From positions 1,706,998 to 1,770,997 of the forward strand of contig NZ_JAJEWP010000001.1 of the NCBI RefSeq assembly GCF_020687825.1: a stretch of 64,000 bases of DNA, given 5' to 3'. The first letter of the stretch is position 1. Every line of letters starts with the position of its first letter. The notes below the pieces were generated by a model, which saw only the letters and a list, made by a program, of their open reading frames with translations, ran no database searches and was not told where the DNA came from. This document shows positions 23,307-31,622 of the stretch, in pieces. Source of the stretch: Fluctibacter halophilus. GTDB lineage: Bacteria > Pseudomonadota > Gammaproteobacteria > Enterobacterales > Alteromonadaceae. Both the position numbers and the translations under genes were made by a program.

Positions 23307-24131
23307 ATGCAGAACCGTTTAGTGTCATACAGCCAGTTAGGCATTATCCCTGCGGCCAGTTTCGCAACCCTCGACTTTGCGTTACTGATGCCTGACCCAG
23401 CCCTTCGCCGCTGGGTCCAGTGTCTGTGGTCTTCACCCACAGCCAACAACCCGACAATGCTTGAAGAAAAATTCTATGCCGATGGCGGCTCCAGCCTGAC
23501 CTTTACCATTACGCCCTGGGGCGCACACGCCCACTACTATCATCAAACCCGCACCAGTAAGCAAACCTGGGACATGTCTGTGAGCCGTATCAGCGTGCGC
23601 TTCCGCCCGGGCGCAGCGGCAGCCTTACTGGGGCTGGATGTGGGTGAGCTGGCCAACATTGACATTGACCTGGCTTCGATGCCGTTGCGCCAAAAGGTAG
23701 GACTGACTGCGCTGCTCGATACCTTGCCAGAACTGAGCCAGCATACCCGGTTGGAGGCAGTGCAAGACTGGTTGATTGCGCTCAGCCGGGATCAACAACC
23801 GCCCAGTCCAAAGTGGCGCTTGCTGCTTGAGCATGCCGCCACACACCTCATCGCACCACAGGAGCTGGCCGCAGAGCATGGCGTCAGTCGCCGCTCGCTG
23901 GAGCGCTATGCGCGCAAACAACTGGGGTTTACGCCTAATCAATTACACGGCTTCGCGCAAATTCGCCAAGCCCGTCAACGTCTGATCACCACCACCGACA
24001 GCCTGGCGGATATCGCGCTGGCCTGTGGCTACTACGATCAGGCCCATTTTACCAATGCGTTTCGCCAGCAAACGTTGGAAACCCCATTGCATTATCGGCG
24101 CCGCAAAGTGTCGCAAATTTCCAATCAATAA
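23307..24131 (+). CDS. AraC family transcriptional regulator
   Basis: 274 residues. The C-terminal third has the double helix-turn-helix of AraC regulators: LAAEHGVSRRSLERYARKQLGFTP, then SLADIALACGYYDQAHFTNAFRQQ. The N-terminal part resembles the DUF6597-type ligand domain (PDPALRRWVQCLW and ISVRFRPGAAAALLG). It lies 47 bases upstream of an AhpD-like gene and a small membrane protein gene in the same direction, so it probably controls or is co-expressed with them. Inducer unknown. Confidence 0.9.
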   Translation: MQNRLVSYSQLGIIPAASFATLDFALLMPDPALRRWVQCLWSSPTANNPTMLEEKFYADGGSSLTFTITPWGAHAHYYHQTRTSKQTWDMSVSRISVRFRPGAAAALLGLDVGELANIDIDLASMPLRQKVGLTALLDTLPELSQHTRLEAVQDWLIALSRDQQPPSPKWRLLLEHAATHLIAPQELAAEHGVSRRSLERYARKQLGFTPNQLHGFAQIRQARQRLITTTDSLADIALACGYYDQAHFTNAFRQQTLETPLHYRRRKVSQISNQ

Positions 24132-24178
24132 TCCGCCTGCGCTTTTACGATGGTCCCAGTTCATTACAGGAGACCCTC

Positions 24179-24634
24179 ATGCAAGCAAGACTTTCACAAT
24201 CATCGCTGTATCAGCAGTGCCCCCGCGTGCTCGAGCATTTGTCGGGACTCGGCGAAGTGCCCGCCGAAGTCGCATTGCCATCATCCCTGCTCCACCTTGT
24301 TAAACTGCGCGCCTCCCAGCTTAACCAATGTGGCTTTTGTCAGCACATGCACGCCAATGAAGCCCGTCAGGATGGCGAGCAGCAGGGGCGTCTGGACGTG
24401 TTGCCGGCGTGGCGAGAGGTGGATGTATTCAGCCCCGAAGAGCGGGCGGCACTGGCATGGACAGAAGCCCTGACCCGGATCAGCGACCAAACCATCAGCG
24501 ACCACCTTTATCAGCAAGCCCACAACGCGTTCGGCGATAGCGGCCTGATAGAACTGACCAGCGTCATTTTACAGATCAACAGTTGGAACAGAATTTCGGT
24601 GGCCTTTCGCTTTCAGCCAGACATTGCACAATAG
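24179..24634 (+). CDS. Carboxymuconolactone decarboxylase/AhpD-like protein
   Basis: 151 residues with AGGAG upstream of ATG. The redox motif CGFCQHMHANEA matches the CxxCxxxH active site of AhpD-type alkylhydroperoxidases within the CMD fold; preceding residues LHLVKLRASQLNQ fit the family helix. Such proteins reduce peroxides or act as thiol-redox carriers; many are of unknown substrate. Cytoplasmic, no signal. Lies between an AraC regulator and a 61-residue membrane protein with 12-base spacing to the latter, so likely one operon. Confidence 0.85.
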   Translation: MQARLSQSSLYQQCPRVLEHLSGLGEVPAEVALPSSLLHLVKLRASQLNQCGFCQHMHANEARQDGEQQGRLDVLPAWREVDVFSPEERAALAWTEALTRISDQTISDHLYQQAHNAFGDSGLIELTSVILQINSWNRISVAFRFQPDIAQ

Positions 24635-24646
24635 GAGAGACAAACG

Positions 24647-24832
24647 ATGTCAGCAACGAAAACGGGAAAACGTAATACCTTGGGGATCATCTCAAGCCTC
24701 GCATTCTTCTTCGGAAGCATGCTGTTTTTGCCTCAGTTCGGCCAGTACGCCATCATTGGTGTGTGGTTGTTTATGGGTGGTTCTGGGTTAATGTTCATTG
24801 ATACGCTTAAACGTCAACCTGCTGAGCTATAA
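24647..24832 (+). CDS. Small two-span membrane protein, YrhK-like
   Basis: 61 residues, AGGAGA 7 bases before ATG. Two hydrophobic segments (ISSLAFFFGSMLFL and YAIIGVWLFMGGSGLMFI) with GSMLFLPQFGQY between them resemble the YrhK domain, whose function is unknown. It follows the AhpD-like gene by 12 bases, and a strong terminator comes 33 bases after its stop codon, marking the end of the AraC operon. Confidence 0.7.
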   Translation: MSATKTGKRNTLGIISSLAFFFGSMLFLPQFGQYAIIGVWLFMGGSGLMFIDTLKRQPAEL

Positions 24833-24864
24833 CCGTCAGGAAGAAAACTGACAATGCGTTCATC

Positions 24865-24886
24865 AAGGGCCGGAAACCGGCCCTTT
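24865..24886 (+). terminator. Intrinsic terminator after AraC operon
   Basis: 9-bp stem AAGGGCCGG/CCGGCCCTT with AAA loop, ending in TTT. The T-run is short but the stem is very GC-rich. Confidence 0.7.
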
Positions 24887-24950
24887 GTGATGGTAACCAT
24901 CGCAGAAAAAACGTATTGTACCGATGACAATAGAGGCTAGCTCTCGACCG

Positions 24951-25409
24951 CTAAGACTCATCTAGATTTTCAAATCCCTCTATTACTACAAAACACTCAT
25001 CGTCAATGGCAGCACTCTCCCAATCTACTTCTATGCTGACAGGGAATCCAAAATACGGATGGTAGTGCGTTTCCACCTGATGGGCTTTTTGAATGGCGGT
25101 TGCAGCGATGGCAAAAACATCGTCTATCAGTACCGCCTCATACGGCAAACTTTCGTCTGAGGCCGTAATGGTTGTTCCAAGTTGATCAATCTCTACACGG
25201 TAACGATTGACCGACATACAACCTGTTATCATCTCATAGCGGTAAGCCTGTGGTTGGTTTAACTGCCAGAGGTGCGCATGATGTTCATATTCCGCGCTAA
25301 GTTGTTGCTGCCGATTTAAGGCATACCCCACAACCAGGGCGCCCACTAACAACAGCATTGTCATCAGTAGTGTGACGATGGTCGATGTGTGACGGGCGTT
25401 AAATACCAT
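24951..25409 (-). CDS. Membrane-anchored DUF6174-like protein
   Basis: 152 residues. One N-terminal span (TIVTLLMTMLLLVGALVVGYAL) and an extracytoplasmic domain with Cys in TGCMSVNRYRVEI, DDVFAIAATAIQKA, HPYFGFPVSIEVDW and DDECFVVIEGF. This order of motifs fits DUF6174, a family of small exported proteins of unknown function. Base composition at its 3' end is more AT-rich than in the neighbours, hinting at later acquisition. Downstream of an HTH-methyltransferase pair on the same strand by 23 bases. Confidence 0.7.
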   Translation of the reverse strand: MVFNARHTSTIVTLLMTMLLLVGALVVGYALNRQQQLSAEYEHHAHLWQLNQPQAYRYEMITGCMSVNRYRVEIDQLGTTITASDESLPYEAVLIDDVFAIAATAIQKAHQVETHYHPYFGFPVSIEVDWESAAIDDECFVVIEGFENLDES

Positions 25410-25432
25410 CTACTCGAGCTCTGGGCTACCGC

Positions 25433-25894
25433 TTACAACCAGCGCCGAACACGTCGCTGGTAGTCCCGATAGGCATCACCGAACTGTTCTGCCATGAAGC
25501 GCTCTTCCGGCCTGATCTGAAATCGCTGCAAATACACCACAAAAAGCGGGATCAATGCCGCCGACGCCGGATTCCATAACCAGATGGCCCAGCCTATCAG
25601 CGCCAGCACAAACCCCACATACATGGGATTGCGGGTGTAACGGTAAACGCCCTTGATCACTAACGTAGAAGTTTGTGAAGGGTCCCGCGGGTCGACGGTG
25701 GTGCCCTCCGAACGAAACGCCAATACGCCGGCCACAACAACCCCGAATGCCACCAGCCAGCAAAAAATCGCCAGCCAGAAACCCCAGCTGGGTTGTGCAT
25801 ACTGCGGTAATGGCCAGGTTTCGGCGTCCCACATCAGCCAGCCAAACACCCCCAACAACGCCAATGGCGGGATTTTAAGTTCTAATCGGTTCAT
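25433..25894 (-). CDS. Isoprenylcysteine carboxyl methyltransferase-type membrane protein
   Basis: 153 residues with four hydrophobic segments. The C-terminal motif GVYRYTRNPMYVGF followed by RPEERFMAEQFGDAYRDY is the S-adenosylmethionine binding signature of the ICMT/PEMT-like family (integral membrane methyltransferases). Bacterial members have mostly unknown small lipid or isoprenoid substrates. Its start overlaps the stop of the HTH regulator gene by 4 bases, so the two are translationally coupled. Confidence 0.85.
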   Translation of the reverse strand: MNRLELKIPPLALLGVFGWLMWDAETWPLPQYAQPSWGFWLAIFCWLVAFGVVVAGVLAFRSEGTTVDPRDPSQTSTLVIKGVYRYTRNPMYVGFVLALIGWAIWLWNPASAALIPLFVVYLQRFQIRPEERFMAEQFGDAYRDYQRRVRRWL

Positions 25895-26124
25895 GGTTGT
25901 TCCTCGCTACCACTGGCGACGTCACGCTCAATCAGCTCACCGGGCTCACAATTCAATGCATCACACAACGCAATCAGGGTTGAGAATCGTATCGCCTTGG
26001 CTTTGCCGGTTTTCAAAATCGACAAGTTGGCCAGCGATATGCCAACCCGTTCGGACAGCTCGGTCAGGGTGATACGTCGCTCCAGCAACAATCTGTCGAG
26101 GTTGATACGGATGGTGGATGGCAT
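25891..26124 (-). CDS. Small HTH (Cro/CI, YozG-like) regulator
   Basis: 77 residues, almost entirely a helix-turn-helix domain: LLLERRITLTELSERVGISLANLSILKTGKA, ending with CDALNCEPGELIE. This short type often regulates neighbouring membrane protein genes. It overlaps the methyltransferase gene by 4 bases and is divergent from a small membrane protein gene at 26271. An AT-rich palindrome in the divergent region (26199-26216) is a plausible operator. Confidence 0.88.
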   Translation of the reverse strand: MPSTIRINLDRLLLERRITLTELSERVGISLANLSILKTGKAKAIRFSTLIALCDALNCEPGELIERDVASGSEEQP

Positions 26125-26198
26125 TGTCTTCCTCTGCTTTCGTTACACTGCCAGCATATCCACAAAGGTTCGTCCCTTCAAGCTAAATTTATCGAATA

Positions 26199-26241
26199 TC
26201 AATAAATATATATTGACAATCAATAAACATCACCCTAGCCT
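26199..26241. promoter_or_regulatory. AT-rich palindrome and -35 element in HTH divergent region
   Basis: TCAATA-AATATA-TATTGA (26199-26216) is a 6-bp inverted repeat; TCAATAAA recurs just right of it at 26220. TTGACA at 26213-26218 overlaps the right arm and could be the -35 of the rightward small gene, with a weak TAGCCT 17 bases on. Binding here would shut that promoter. Confidence 0.5.
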
Positions 26242-26270
26242 GACACCGATACTTAGCCAAAGGAGCTGCC

Positions 26271-26468
26271 ATGTATTCACTGTTAATGGGCGTCGTCGCC
26301 GTCGCATTTATCCTGTTCGTTACCCTGACCAGTTATCGTCTCGGTGTGCGCAAAACCGAAAATCCGCGCTTGACCGCGATGGTGGGTTTCGTGCTGAGCT
26401 TTTTTCCTCCCCTGGCCCTGATTTACCTGGCCGTATTGCTGTTCAAAGAGGATACCGGTATCGTCTGA
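26271..26468 (+). CDS. Small membrane protein, two spans
   Basis: 65 residues with AAGGAG 7 bases before ATG. Two hydrophobic stretches (YSLLMGVVAVAFILFVTL and AMVGFVLSFFPPLALIYLAVLLF) separated by a basic loop. No family recognised. It is transcribed away from the HTH regulator and lies 49 bases before the CDF-like gene, with which it could form an operon. Confidence 0.7.
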   Translation: MYSLLMGVVAVAFILFVTLTSYRLGVRKTENPRLTAMVGFVLSFFPPLALIYLAVLLFKEDTGIV

Positions 26469-26517
26469 TACCGTTTACCGTTATTGAAAGCGTCATCCAA
26501 TCCCTGCGGAGGTCATC

Positions 26518-27126
26518 ATGTCATCCTGTTGCGCACCATCGGCTGAAGATCAACAACAACGTCGATTGCTTTGGACCGTGCTGGTACTGAACGGCGGAAT
26601 GTTTTTTGTCGAGTTTGTCGCGGGTTGGCTGGCCCAGTCCAGTGGCCTGATGGCCGATTCGCTCGACATGCTGGCCGATGCCTTTGTGTATGGCCTGAGC
26701 CTGTATGCCGTGGGTAAAGCCGCCCATTTCAAGGCCCGTGCGGCACTGGTAAACGGTTCATTGCAATGGGCACTCGGCGCACTGATCCTGATAGACATCG
26801 CCCACAAGATACTCACCGGCGCTCAGCCCGACGTCAGCATCATGATCAGCATCGCAGTGTTGGCGCTGGTGGTGAATGTCGCCTGTTTTGGGCTGCTGTG
26901 GCGTCATCGCAAGGGCGATATCAATATGCGCGCCAGCTGGATTTGCTCACGCAATGACATGCTGGCCAATGCCGGAGTGCTGGTATCAGCCGGGATCGTC
27001 AGCTATACCGGTCAGGCCTGGGCGGACTGGCTGATTGGTTGTCTTATCGCACTGACCATTCTGGTCTCTGCCACGCGCATCATTCGGGATGCCCGGGCCG
27101 AGAAAGTGTCTTCTTGTTGCGGTTAA
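26518..27126 (+). CDS. Short CDF-like cation transporter with Cys-Cys at both ends
   Basis: 202 residues, five to six membrane spans. The transmembrane domain of cation diffusion facilitators is recognisable: DSLDMLADAF in span 2 and SRNDMLANAGVL in span 5, both with the expected acidic residues. The usual cytoplasmic C-terminal metal-sensing domain is missing. The ends MSSCCAP (Cys4-Cys5) and SSCCG (Cys200-Cys201) carry vicinal cysteines that could bind a thiophilic metal such as Zn, Cd or Cu. The metal transported is unknown. Its 3' end overlaps the convergent DsrE gene by 4 bases. Confidence 0.8.
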   Translation: MSSCCAPSAEDQQQRRLLWTVLVLNGGMFFVEFVAGWLAQSSGLMADSLDMLADAFVYGLSLYAVGKAAHFKARAALVNGSLQWALGALILIDIAHKILTGAQPDVSIMISIAVLALVVNVACFGLLWRHRKGDINMRASWICSRNDMLANAGVLVSAGIVSYTGQAWADWLIGCLIALTILVSATRIIRDARAEKVSSCCG

Positions 27127-27650
27127 AAAGGGTTCAGCGTGTACCCTTGCTGCTGCAACAGGGCATGGGCCGTCATGGCAGAGAGTGACAACGTCACCTG
27201 GGGCAACAGATTATCGCGGTCTACCTGATAATACGTGGCGGACTGTCCACACACCCGAATGCTGACCCCTTGCGCGGCAAGCGCATCAAGCAATGCGACA
27301 TTGCCATTGTCAGCATCAAACCGGGCGCGATAAGCCGCGTTGCTGAGCAGGTCCTGTGACGCCTTGCCATGCACCACCAGTGCAAGATGAATATTCTCAG
27401 CCGGAATACCGTTGGCAACGTGCATATTGAGAAACCGCGCCAGCGATACAAACTTGCGATTTACCTCACCCGGCTTGGCGGCTTCAGCCACATCAAACGC
27501 AACCTTAAACACCGCCTGTGCGGGCAACGCCTCGGCACCCTTGACCGGGGCATGGGGCCCGAAATCTTTCAACAGCGGGCCGGTGGCAAAATCATCTGCC
27601 AGGCCCCCAGCCGACATCATCAATAACCCAAAAAACAGTCCCGTTTTCAT
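27123..27650 (-). CDS. Exported DsrE/DsrF-like protein
   Basis: 175 residues with a signal peptide (MKTGLFFGLLMMSAGGLA). The mature domain follows the DsrE fold: VFKVAFDVAEA, NRKFVSLARFLNMHVANG, IHLALVVHG, then VSIRVCGQSATYYQV with a single conserved-position cysteine. Cytoplasmic DsrE proteins carry persulfide sulfur; exported versions are common but of unknown role. Convergent with the CDF-like gene with a 4-base overlap. Confidence 0.82.
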   Translation of the reverse strand: MKTGLFFGLLMMSAGGLADDFATGPLLKDFGPHAPVKGAEALPAQAVFKVAFDVAEAAKPGEVNRKFVSLARFLNMHVANGIPAENIHLALVVHGKASQDLLSNAAYRARFDADNGNVALLDALAAQGVSIRVCGQSATYYQVDRDNLLPQVTLSLSAMTAHALLQQQGYTLNPF

Positions 27651-27774
27651 GCTGCTCTGCCTTTGCTAAAACCCCAGTATTGACTCAATGCATCCAACCA
27701 CGCAAGCCCTGTGACTGCCAACGCACCGGGAAGTGAAATCCAGTCTATACTCAGTCCAGTTCAGGAGATCGCCC

Positions 27775-28521
27775 ATGCAAGAGCTTGCCCGCCCCGCCAA
27801 CGCTGTTGTTAAAACCAGTTTTTACGGCATTGTTTCCATGCTGATCCTGGCTCTGGCCATCAGTGGTTTCAGCTATACCTACTTCCATCCAATGATCACC
27901 CGTGGGTTTACTCACACCAACCCGTTTATTCACTGGCATGCGGTTTCGGCCGTGTTATGGCTGTTGCTGTATTGCGTGCAAACCCACCTGATCGCCAATC
28001 ACCAACCCAGACTGCACATGTCATTGGGTATGTTCGGTGTTGGTGTGGCGGTATTGTTCTGGTTTACTGGCTTGGCAACGGCCACACAAGCGGCCCACTA
28101 TGCCGTAAATTCCGGCGACCCGGAGCTGCTGGCCTTCATGGAAGCCCTGCACATTGCCCCCACGGTGGACTTGATCGCCTTTGCCTTGTTTGTCGGCTTT
28201 GCGGTGCGCTTACGCCGCCGTGGGGATATCCACAAACGGCTGATGTTTCTGGCCAGCTGTGTGTTTGTACCACCGTCAACCTTTCGGTTTATTCAGTGGT
28301 TTACACAAGGACCTCCCAGCGAAGCCCAGGGAATGTTTATCCCCCTGGTAACCACCGCGTTCCTGCTGGCCGGGCCGGTATACGACAAGTTATCCCAAGG
28401 CCATGCACACAAGGTGTATTGGTACGCACTGCCCTATTGGGTGTGTATGGCAGCGGGGATCCCGCTGGCCACCGAAACCCGTTTCTGGGCCCCGGTGGTT
28501 CACTGGATTGGCAGTTTCTGA
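27775..28521 (+). CDS. Polytopic membrane protein with conserved histidines
   Basis: 248 residues from the ATG at 27775, with AGGAG 7 bases upstream; the ORF extends to 27733. Six or seven hydrophobic spans. Histidines lie at span edges (FIHWHAVSAV, QTHLIANHQPRLHMSLG, MEALHIAP, IHKRLMFLA), a pattern seen in heme-binding or DUF2306-like membrane proteins. I cannot assign a family firmly. Flanked by the DsrE gene (divergent) and a DJ-1-like gene (convergent, 10 bases apart). Confidence 0.72.
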   Translation: MQELARPANAVVKTSFYGIVSMLILALAISGFSYTYFHPMITRGFTHTNPFIHWHAVSAVLWLLLYCVQTHLIANHQPRLHMSLGMFGVGVAVLFWFTGLATATQAAHYAVNSGDPELLAFMEALHIAPTVDLIAFALFVGFAVRLRRRGDIHKRLMFLASCVFVPPSTFRFIQWFTQGPPSEAQGMFIPLVTTAFLLAGPVYDKLSQGHAHKVYWYALPYWVCMAAGIPLATETRFWAPVVHWIGSF

Positions 28522-28531
28522 GTCGCGGCGG

Positions 28532-29638
28532 TTACTCAGCCGACTGCTCCACTACCCGCTTGCGTAGGGCCTCAAGATCCGGGGCGTCAGGGTAGCGCTG
28601 CTGATAATCGGCGAACGCCTTACGTGCTTTGTCCTGATGGCCATGTTCGACCAACCCCGTGATCAGGCGGCTTTCATACACCGGGTGCTGGAAATGCCGG
28701 GCAATGGCTTCCATCAATCCCAGCTCACGGGCTTTTTCACTGGCCGGTGCCATGGCGTAGGCATAAAAGCCATACAGGGCCAGATAATTGAGATCATACC
28801 GTTCAGGCGCCTTGGCCAGCGCGATATCCAGGTGCACTGACCCGCCCTGACGGGTCTGGTCAATGAGTGCCATGGTCGCTTCATCACGAAACGGCTCCCG
28901 TGGCTTGGGCGAGCCCCCCAACGCAATCAGAAATGCTTCGGCCGCGGCCGGTACCGAGGACGGGTTTTGTGCCGTGATCAGGTGCCCATCAGCGGCGACA
29001 AACGGCAGCATGGGGACATTGTGCACGAATACACCACCGTTGGCTTTGAGCCGATCTTCAATCATAAACGGAAAACGATCCAGGGTTTCGGCACTGAAGG
29101 CATGCTCTTCGGCATTGGTGAAGCTATTCACCTGTTTGTTGGCCACCAGATATGTACCGTCCTTTAAACGAATATCGGCAATCGCGGCCGGGCCATGGCA
29201 CACCGCAGCCATGGGCATTTGCGCATTGGCAAACTGGCTGAGCAGCGATTGGGTAGCGGGGTCTGACGGCAAATCGAACATGGCGCCGTCACCACCGACA
29301 ATGAACACACCATGGTAGTCACTGGCTTGCACCTGTGTCACAGATAAGGTGTTGTTTAGCTGTTCGAGGGCGAGAGACTTAAAACGCTGAATATACGGCA
29401 AGGCGTCTTTGTTGTCCTTCACCAACACCGCGCCCCCCTGCGGGGTCAGAATATCGATGGCGACACCATTGTCGTGCAGGATCAGATAGGCCTGTGCCAA
29501 CTCCTCCAGATCGTAGCTAAGTTCGGGGCGACTCTCGTTGCCATAACCGGAAATGAGCATGCCAACGCGGATTTCCTGCGCCTGCAGCGAGGCACTGGTT
29601 AACCACAGTGCGAACACGGTAAACAGAAATTGTCTCAT
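28532..29638 (-). CDS. Exported DJ-1/PfpI-family protein with helical C-terminal extension
   Basis: 368 residues with a signal peptide (FTVFALWLTSASLQAQ). The DJ-1/PfpI domain spans about 22-250: VFIVGGDGAM, then nucleophile elbow AVCHGPAA with Cys147-His148. Relatives include glyoxalase III, chaperone-like Hsp31 and type 1 amidotransferase-like proteins. The remaining 110 residues are helical with repeat-like segments (KARELGLMEAIARHF, HQDKARKAFADYQQRYP) resembling TPR. An exported DJ-1 protein with such an extension is less common. Lies 50 bases downstream of the histidine kinase gene, possibly in the same operon. Confidence 0.82.
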   Translation of the reverse strand: MRQFLFTVFALWLTSASLQAQEIRVGMLISGYGNESRPELSYDLEELAQAYLILHDNGVAIDILTPQGGAVLVKDNKDALPYIQRFKSLALEQLNNTLSVTQVQASDYHGVFIVGGDGAMFDLPSDPATQSLLSQFANAQMPMAAVCHGPAAIADIRLKDGTYLVANKQVNSFTNAEEHAFSAETLDRFPFMIEDRLKANGGVFVHNVPMLPFVAADGHLITAQNPSSVPAAAEAFLIALGGSPKPREPFRDEATMALIDQTRQGGSVHLDIALAKAPERYDLNYLALYGFYAYAMAPASEKARELGLMEAIARHFQHPVYESRLITGLVEHGHQDKARKAFADYQQRYPDAPDLEALRKRVVEQSAE

Positions 29639-29688
29639 TGAATAACCCTTGTGTTGTAAAAGACAGGGCTACTTTAACCGTCTGAATG

Positions 29689-30933
29689 TCAAGGGTTTGT
29701 GAAGTGGATATGCAGTGAAAAGGTTTTTTCCTGATGACTAACCTGTACACCCCAGTCAAATTGCTCACAAATGCGCTCAAGGAGGAACAAGCCCTGCCCC
29801 AGTCCGGTACTTTTATCACTTTTGATTGAGGGTGCGAGCACATCCCCCACCGGCAGACTGTCTACCGGATTGGTAAAGGTCAGGGTATCGTCTCGCAGGG
29901 TGATGACGAGTGCTTTTTGCGCTGCATGATGAACGGCATTGTCCAGCACGTTAGCCAGCAAGATGCGCAGCAGATTACGATTGCAACTAACCCGATAATC
30001 GGGCGCAACGTCCAGTTCAATGCGGAAGGTATCATCGGTTGACAGGGTGGCATGATTAACAATCTCGTGTTCAATCTCGGCCACCAGCAACACCGATTCC
30101 GCGTGCAGTGATTCAGCCCGCGCCAACGCGAGCAACCCGTGCAGATTATGCTGCAGTTGTTCGACCGCCTGACGGTGCTTTTCAAGCTCATCGGCAGGCA
30201 CCCCGTCAAGGTTAGCCAATTTCTGATGCAACATTTTCAACACCGTGATCGGCGTGCGCAGTTCATGGCTGACATCGCGGGTGAAGCGTGACTCGCGGTC
30301 AAAGGCCTGCTGCAACTCGTTGTAGTGACTGGTGATGACGTCACTCAGGTAATTGATCTCGACAACGGTGCGGTCGTGTTGTAACTGCAACGCCTGGTCG
30401 CCCTGATGCTCTCTTACCTGTCGGGAGATCCCCGCCAGCGGAACCACCAACGTTTTACTCAAATAGTGGGCGACCCACAGCGCGGCCAGTGCAACCAGGC
30501 CGACAATGGCCGCGAACCAAGGCAATAACCGTGGCAGATAGTCCCGCGATACTTCATAACGGGCGATATTGGCGGCCAGGATCCAGCGTTTGTCATCCAG
30601 CTGCAGGGTTCGGACGTGCAGGGTTTCTTCATCGCTGAGGGGAAACTCAATTCGGGAGGGAGACGCCTGATGCATCTGTTGAACCTTGTCGGGCAGTTGA
30701 TCCCAACTGGCGTAGAGGCGCATGAAGGGCAGCCGGGGTTGTGCCACGGAGCCCTGTTGTTGATAGGTGTGTTCGATAAAGGTCGCTTCGTCGGCAACCA
30801 GGCGGTTAAACACGTTGTCTTCCACCACCCAGGCATAGCCCTGCAACACCACAATAAAGGCCACACTCAGGATGACACTGAAGGTAACCACCAGCCGCCG
30901 TACCAAGGCTCTGATTGAAATACCGGTTTGCAT
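29689..30933 (-). CDS. Sensor histidine kinase
   Basis: 414 residues from the ATG at 30933, one base after the regulator's stop codon. Two membrane spans (about 10-32 and 160-180) flank a periplasmic sensor region. H box RFTRDVSHELRTP with His223, N box LLANVLDNAVHHAA and G box KSTGLGQGLFLLERICEQF are intact, with HAMP-like sequence before the H box. It should phosphorylate the response regulator encoded just upstream. The signal is not known; the adjacent S41 lipoprotein and DJ-1 protein point to an envelope stress or protein damage cue as one possibility. Confidence 0.93.
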   Translation of the reverse strand: MQTGISIRALVRRLVVTFSVILSVAFIVVLQGYAWVVEDNVFNRLVADEATFIEHTYQQQGSVAQPRLPFMRLYASWDQLPDKVQQMHQASPSRIEFPLSDEETLHVRTLQLDDKRWILAANIARYEVSRDYLPRLLPWFAAIVGLVALAALWVAHYLSKTLVVPLAGISRQVREHQGDQALQLQHDRTVVEINYLSDVITSHYNELQQAFDRESRFTRDVSHELRTPITVLKMLHQKLANLDGVPADELEKHRQAVEQLQHNLHGLLALARAESLHAESVLLVAEIEHEIVNHATLSTDDTFRIELDVAPDYRVSCNRNLLRILLANVLDNAVHHAAQKALVITLRDDTLTFTNPVDSLPVGDVLAPSIKSDKSTGLGQGLFLLERICEQFDWGVQVSHQEKTFSLHIHFTNP

Positions 30934-30934
30934 A

Positions 30935-31612
30935 TCAGGCCTCCAGCCTGAAGCCGATGCCATGAATGGTTTTTAGCATGGCTGTGGCATAGGGTTTGTC
31001 CAGCGCCTGACGCAAGGTGTAGATGTGCGAGCGCAGCACATCACTGTCGGGAAAGTCATCACCCCACACCTGATTGATCAGTTGCTGTCGGCTGACAGCA
31101 TTGGGATAAGCCTGCGCCAATGCGCACAATATCGCAAAGTCAGTACTGCTGAGGGGCAGCACATCACCGGCCCGGCTCGCCCATTGCTGCTTGTCATTCA
31201 CCACCAGCTCACCGATCACCCGTTGTTGCGCGCCATGCAACTGCTGCCGACGGCCCAGCGCCCGACAACGCAGCGCCAGCTCCACCTGCTCGAACGGTTT
31301 GGTCAAATAATCATCAGCCCCCGCTGCAAAGCCATCACTTTTATCACTCAGGCTATCTCTGGCGGTCAGCAGCAACACCGGCGGTATGGGGTCACACTGT
31401 GCTTTGATGTGCTGGCACACAGTGACGCCGCTGATATCCGGCAGCATCACATCCAGCACGATGACATCATAGGCATGGCGGGTGGCCAGGCGCAGTCCAT
31501 CATGGCCCGTTTCGGCATAGTCCACCGTCATGCCCTGCTGCTCAAGGAAATCATAGATCTCGGTGGCAATCGCCCGGGAGTCTTCGATCAGCAGTACGGA
31601 AAGTTTGTCCAT
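30935..31612 (-). CDS. OmpR-family response regulator
   Basis: 225 residues from the ATG at 31612; the ORF extends to 31663 into the preceding gene. Receiver domain with Glu10-Asp11, phospho-acceptor Asp54 (VIVLDVMLPD) and Lys in DDYLTKPFEQ. The C-terminal winged helix (LSSTDFAILCALAQ, RQQLINQVWGDDFPDSDVLRSHIYTLRQAL) is of the OmpR/PhoB type. Starts 10 bases after the S41 peptidase stop and ends one base before the kinase ATG, so it belongs to a tight three-gene unit. Confidence 0.95.
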   Translation of the reverse strand: MDKLSVLLIEDSRAIATEIYDFLEQQGMTVDYAETGHDGLRLATRHAYDVIVLDVMLPDISGVTVCQHIKAQCDPIPPVLLLTARDSLSDKSDGFAAGADDYLTKPFEQVELALRCRALGRRQQLHGAQQRVIGELVVNDKQQWASRAGDVLPLSSTDFAILCALAQAYPNAVSRQQLINQVWGDDFPDSDVLRSHIYTLRQALDKPYATAMLKTIHGIGFRLEA

Positions 31613-31622
31613 CAATGTCTCG

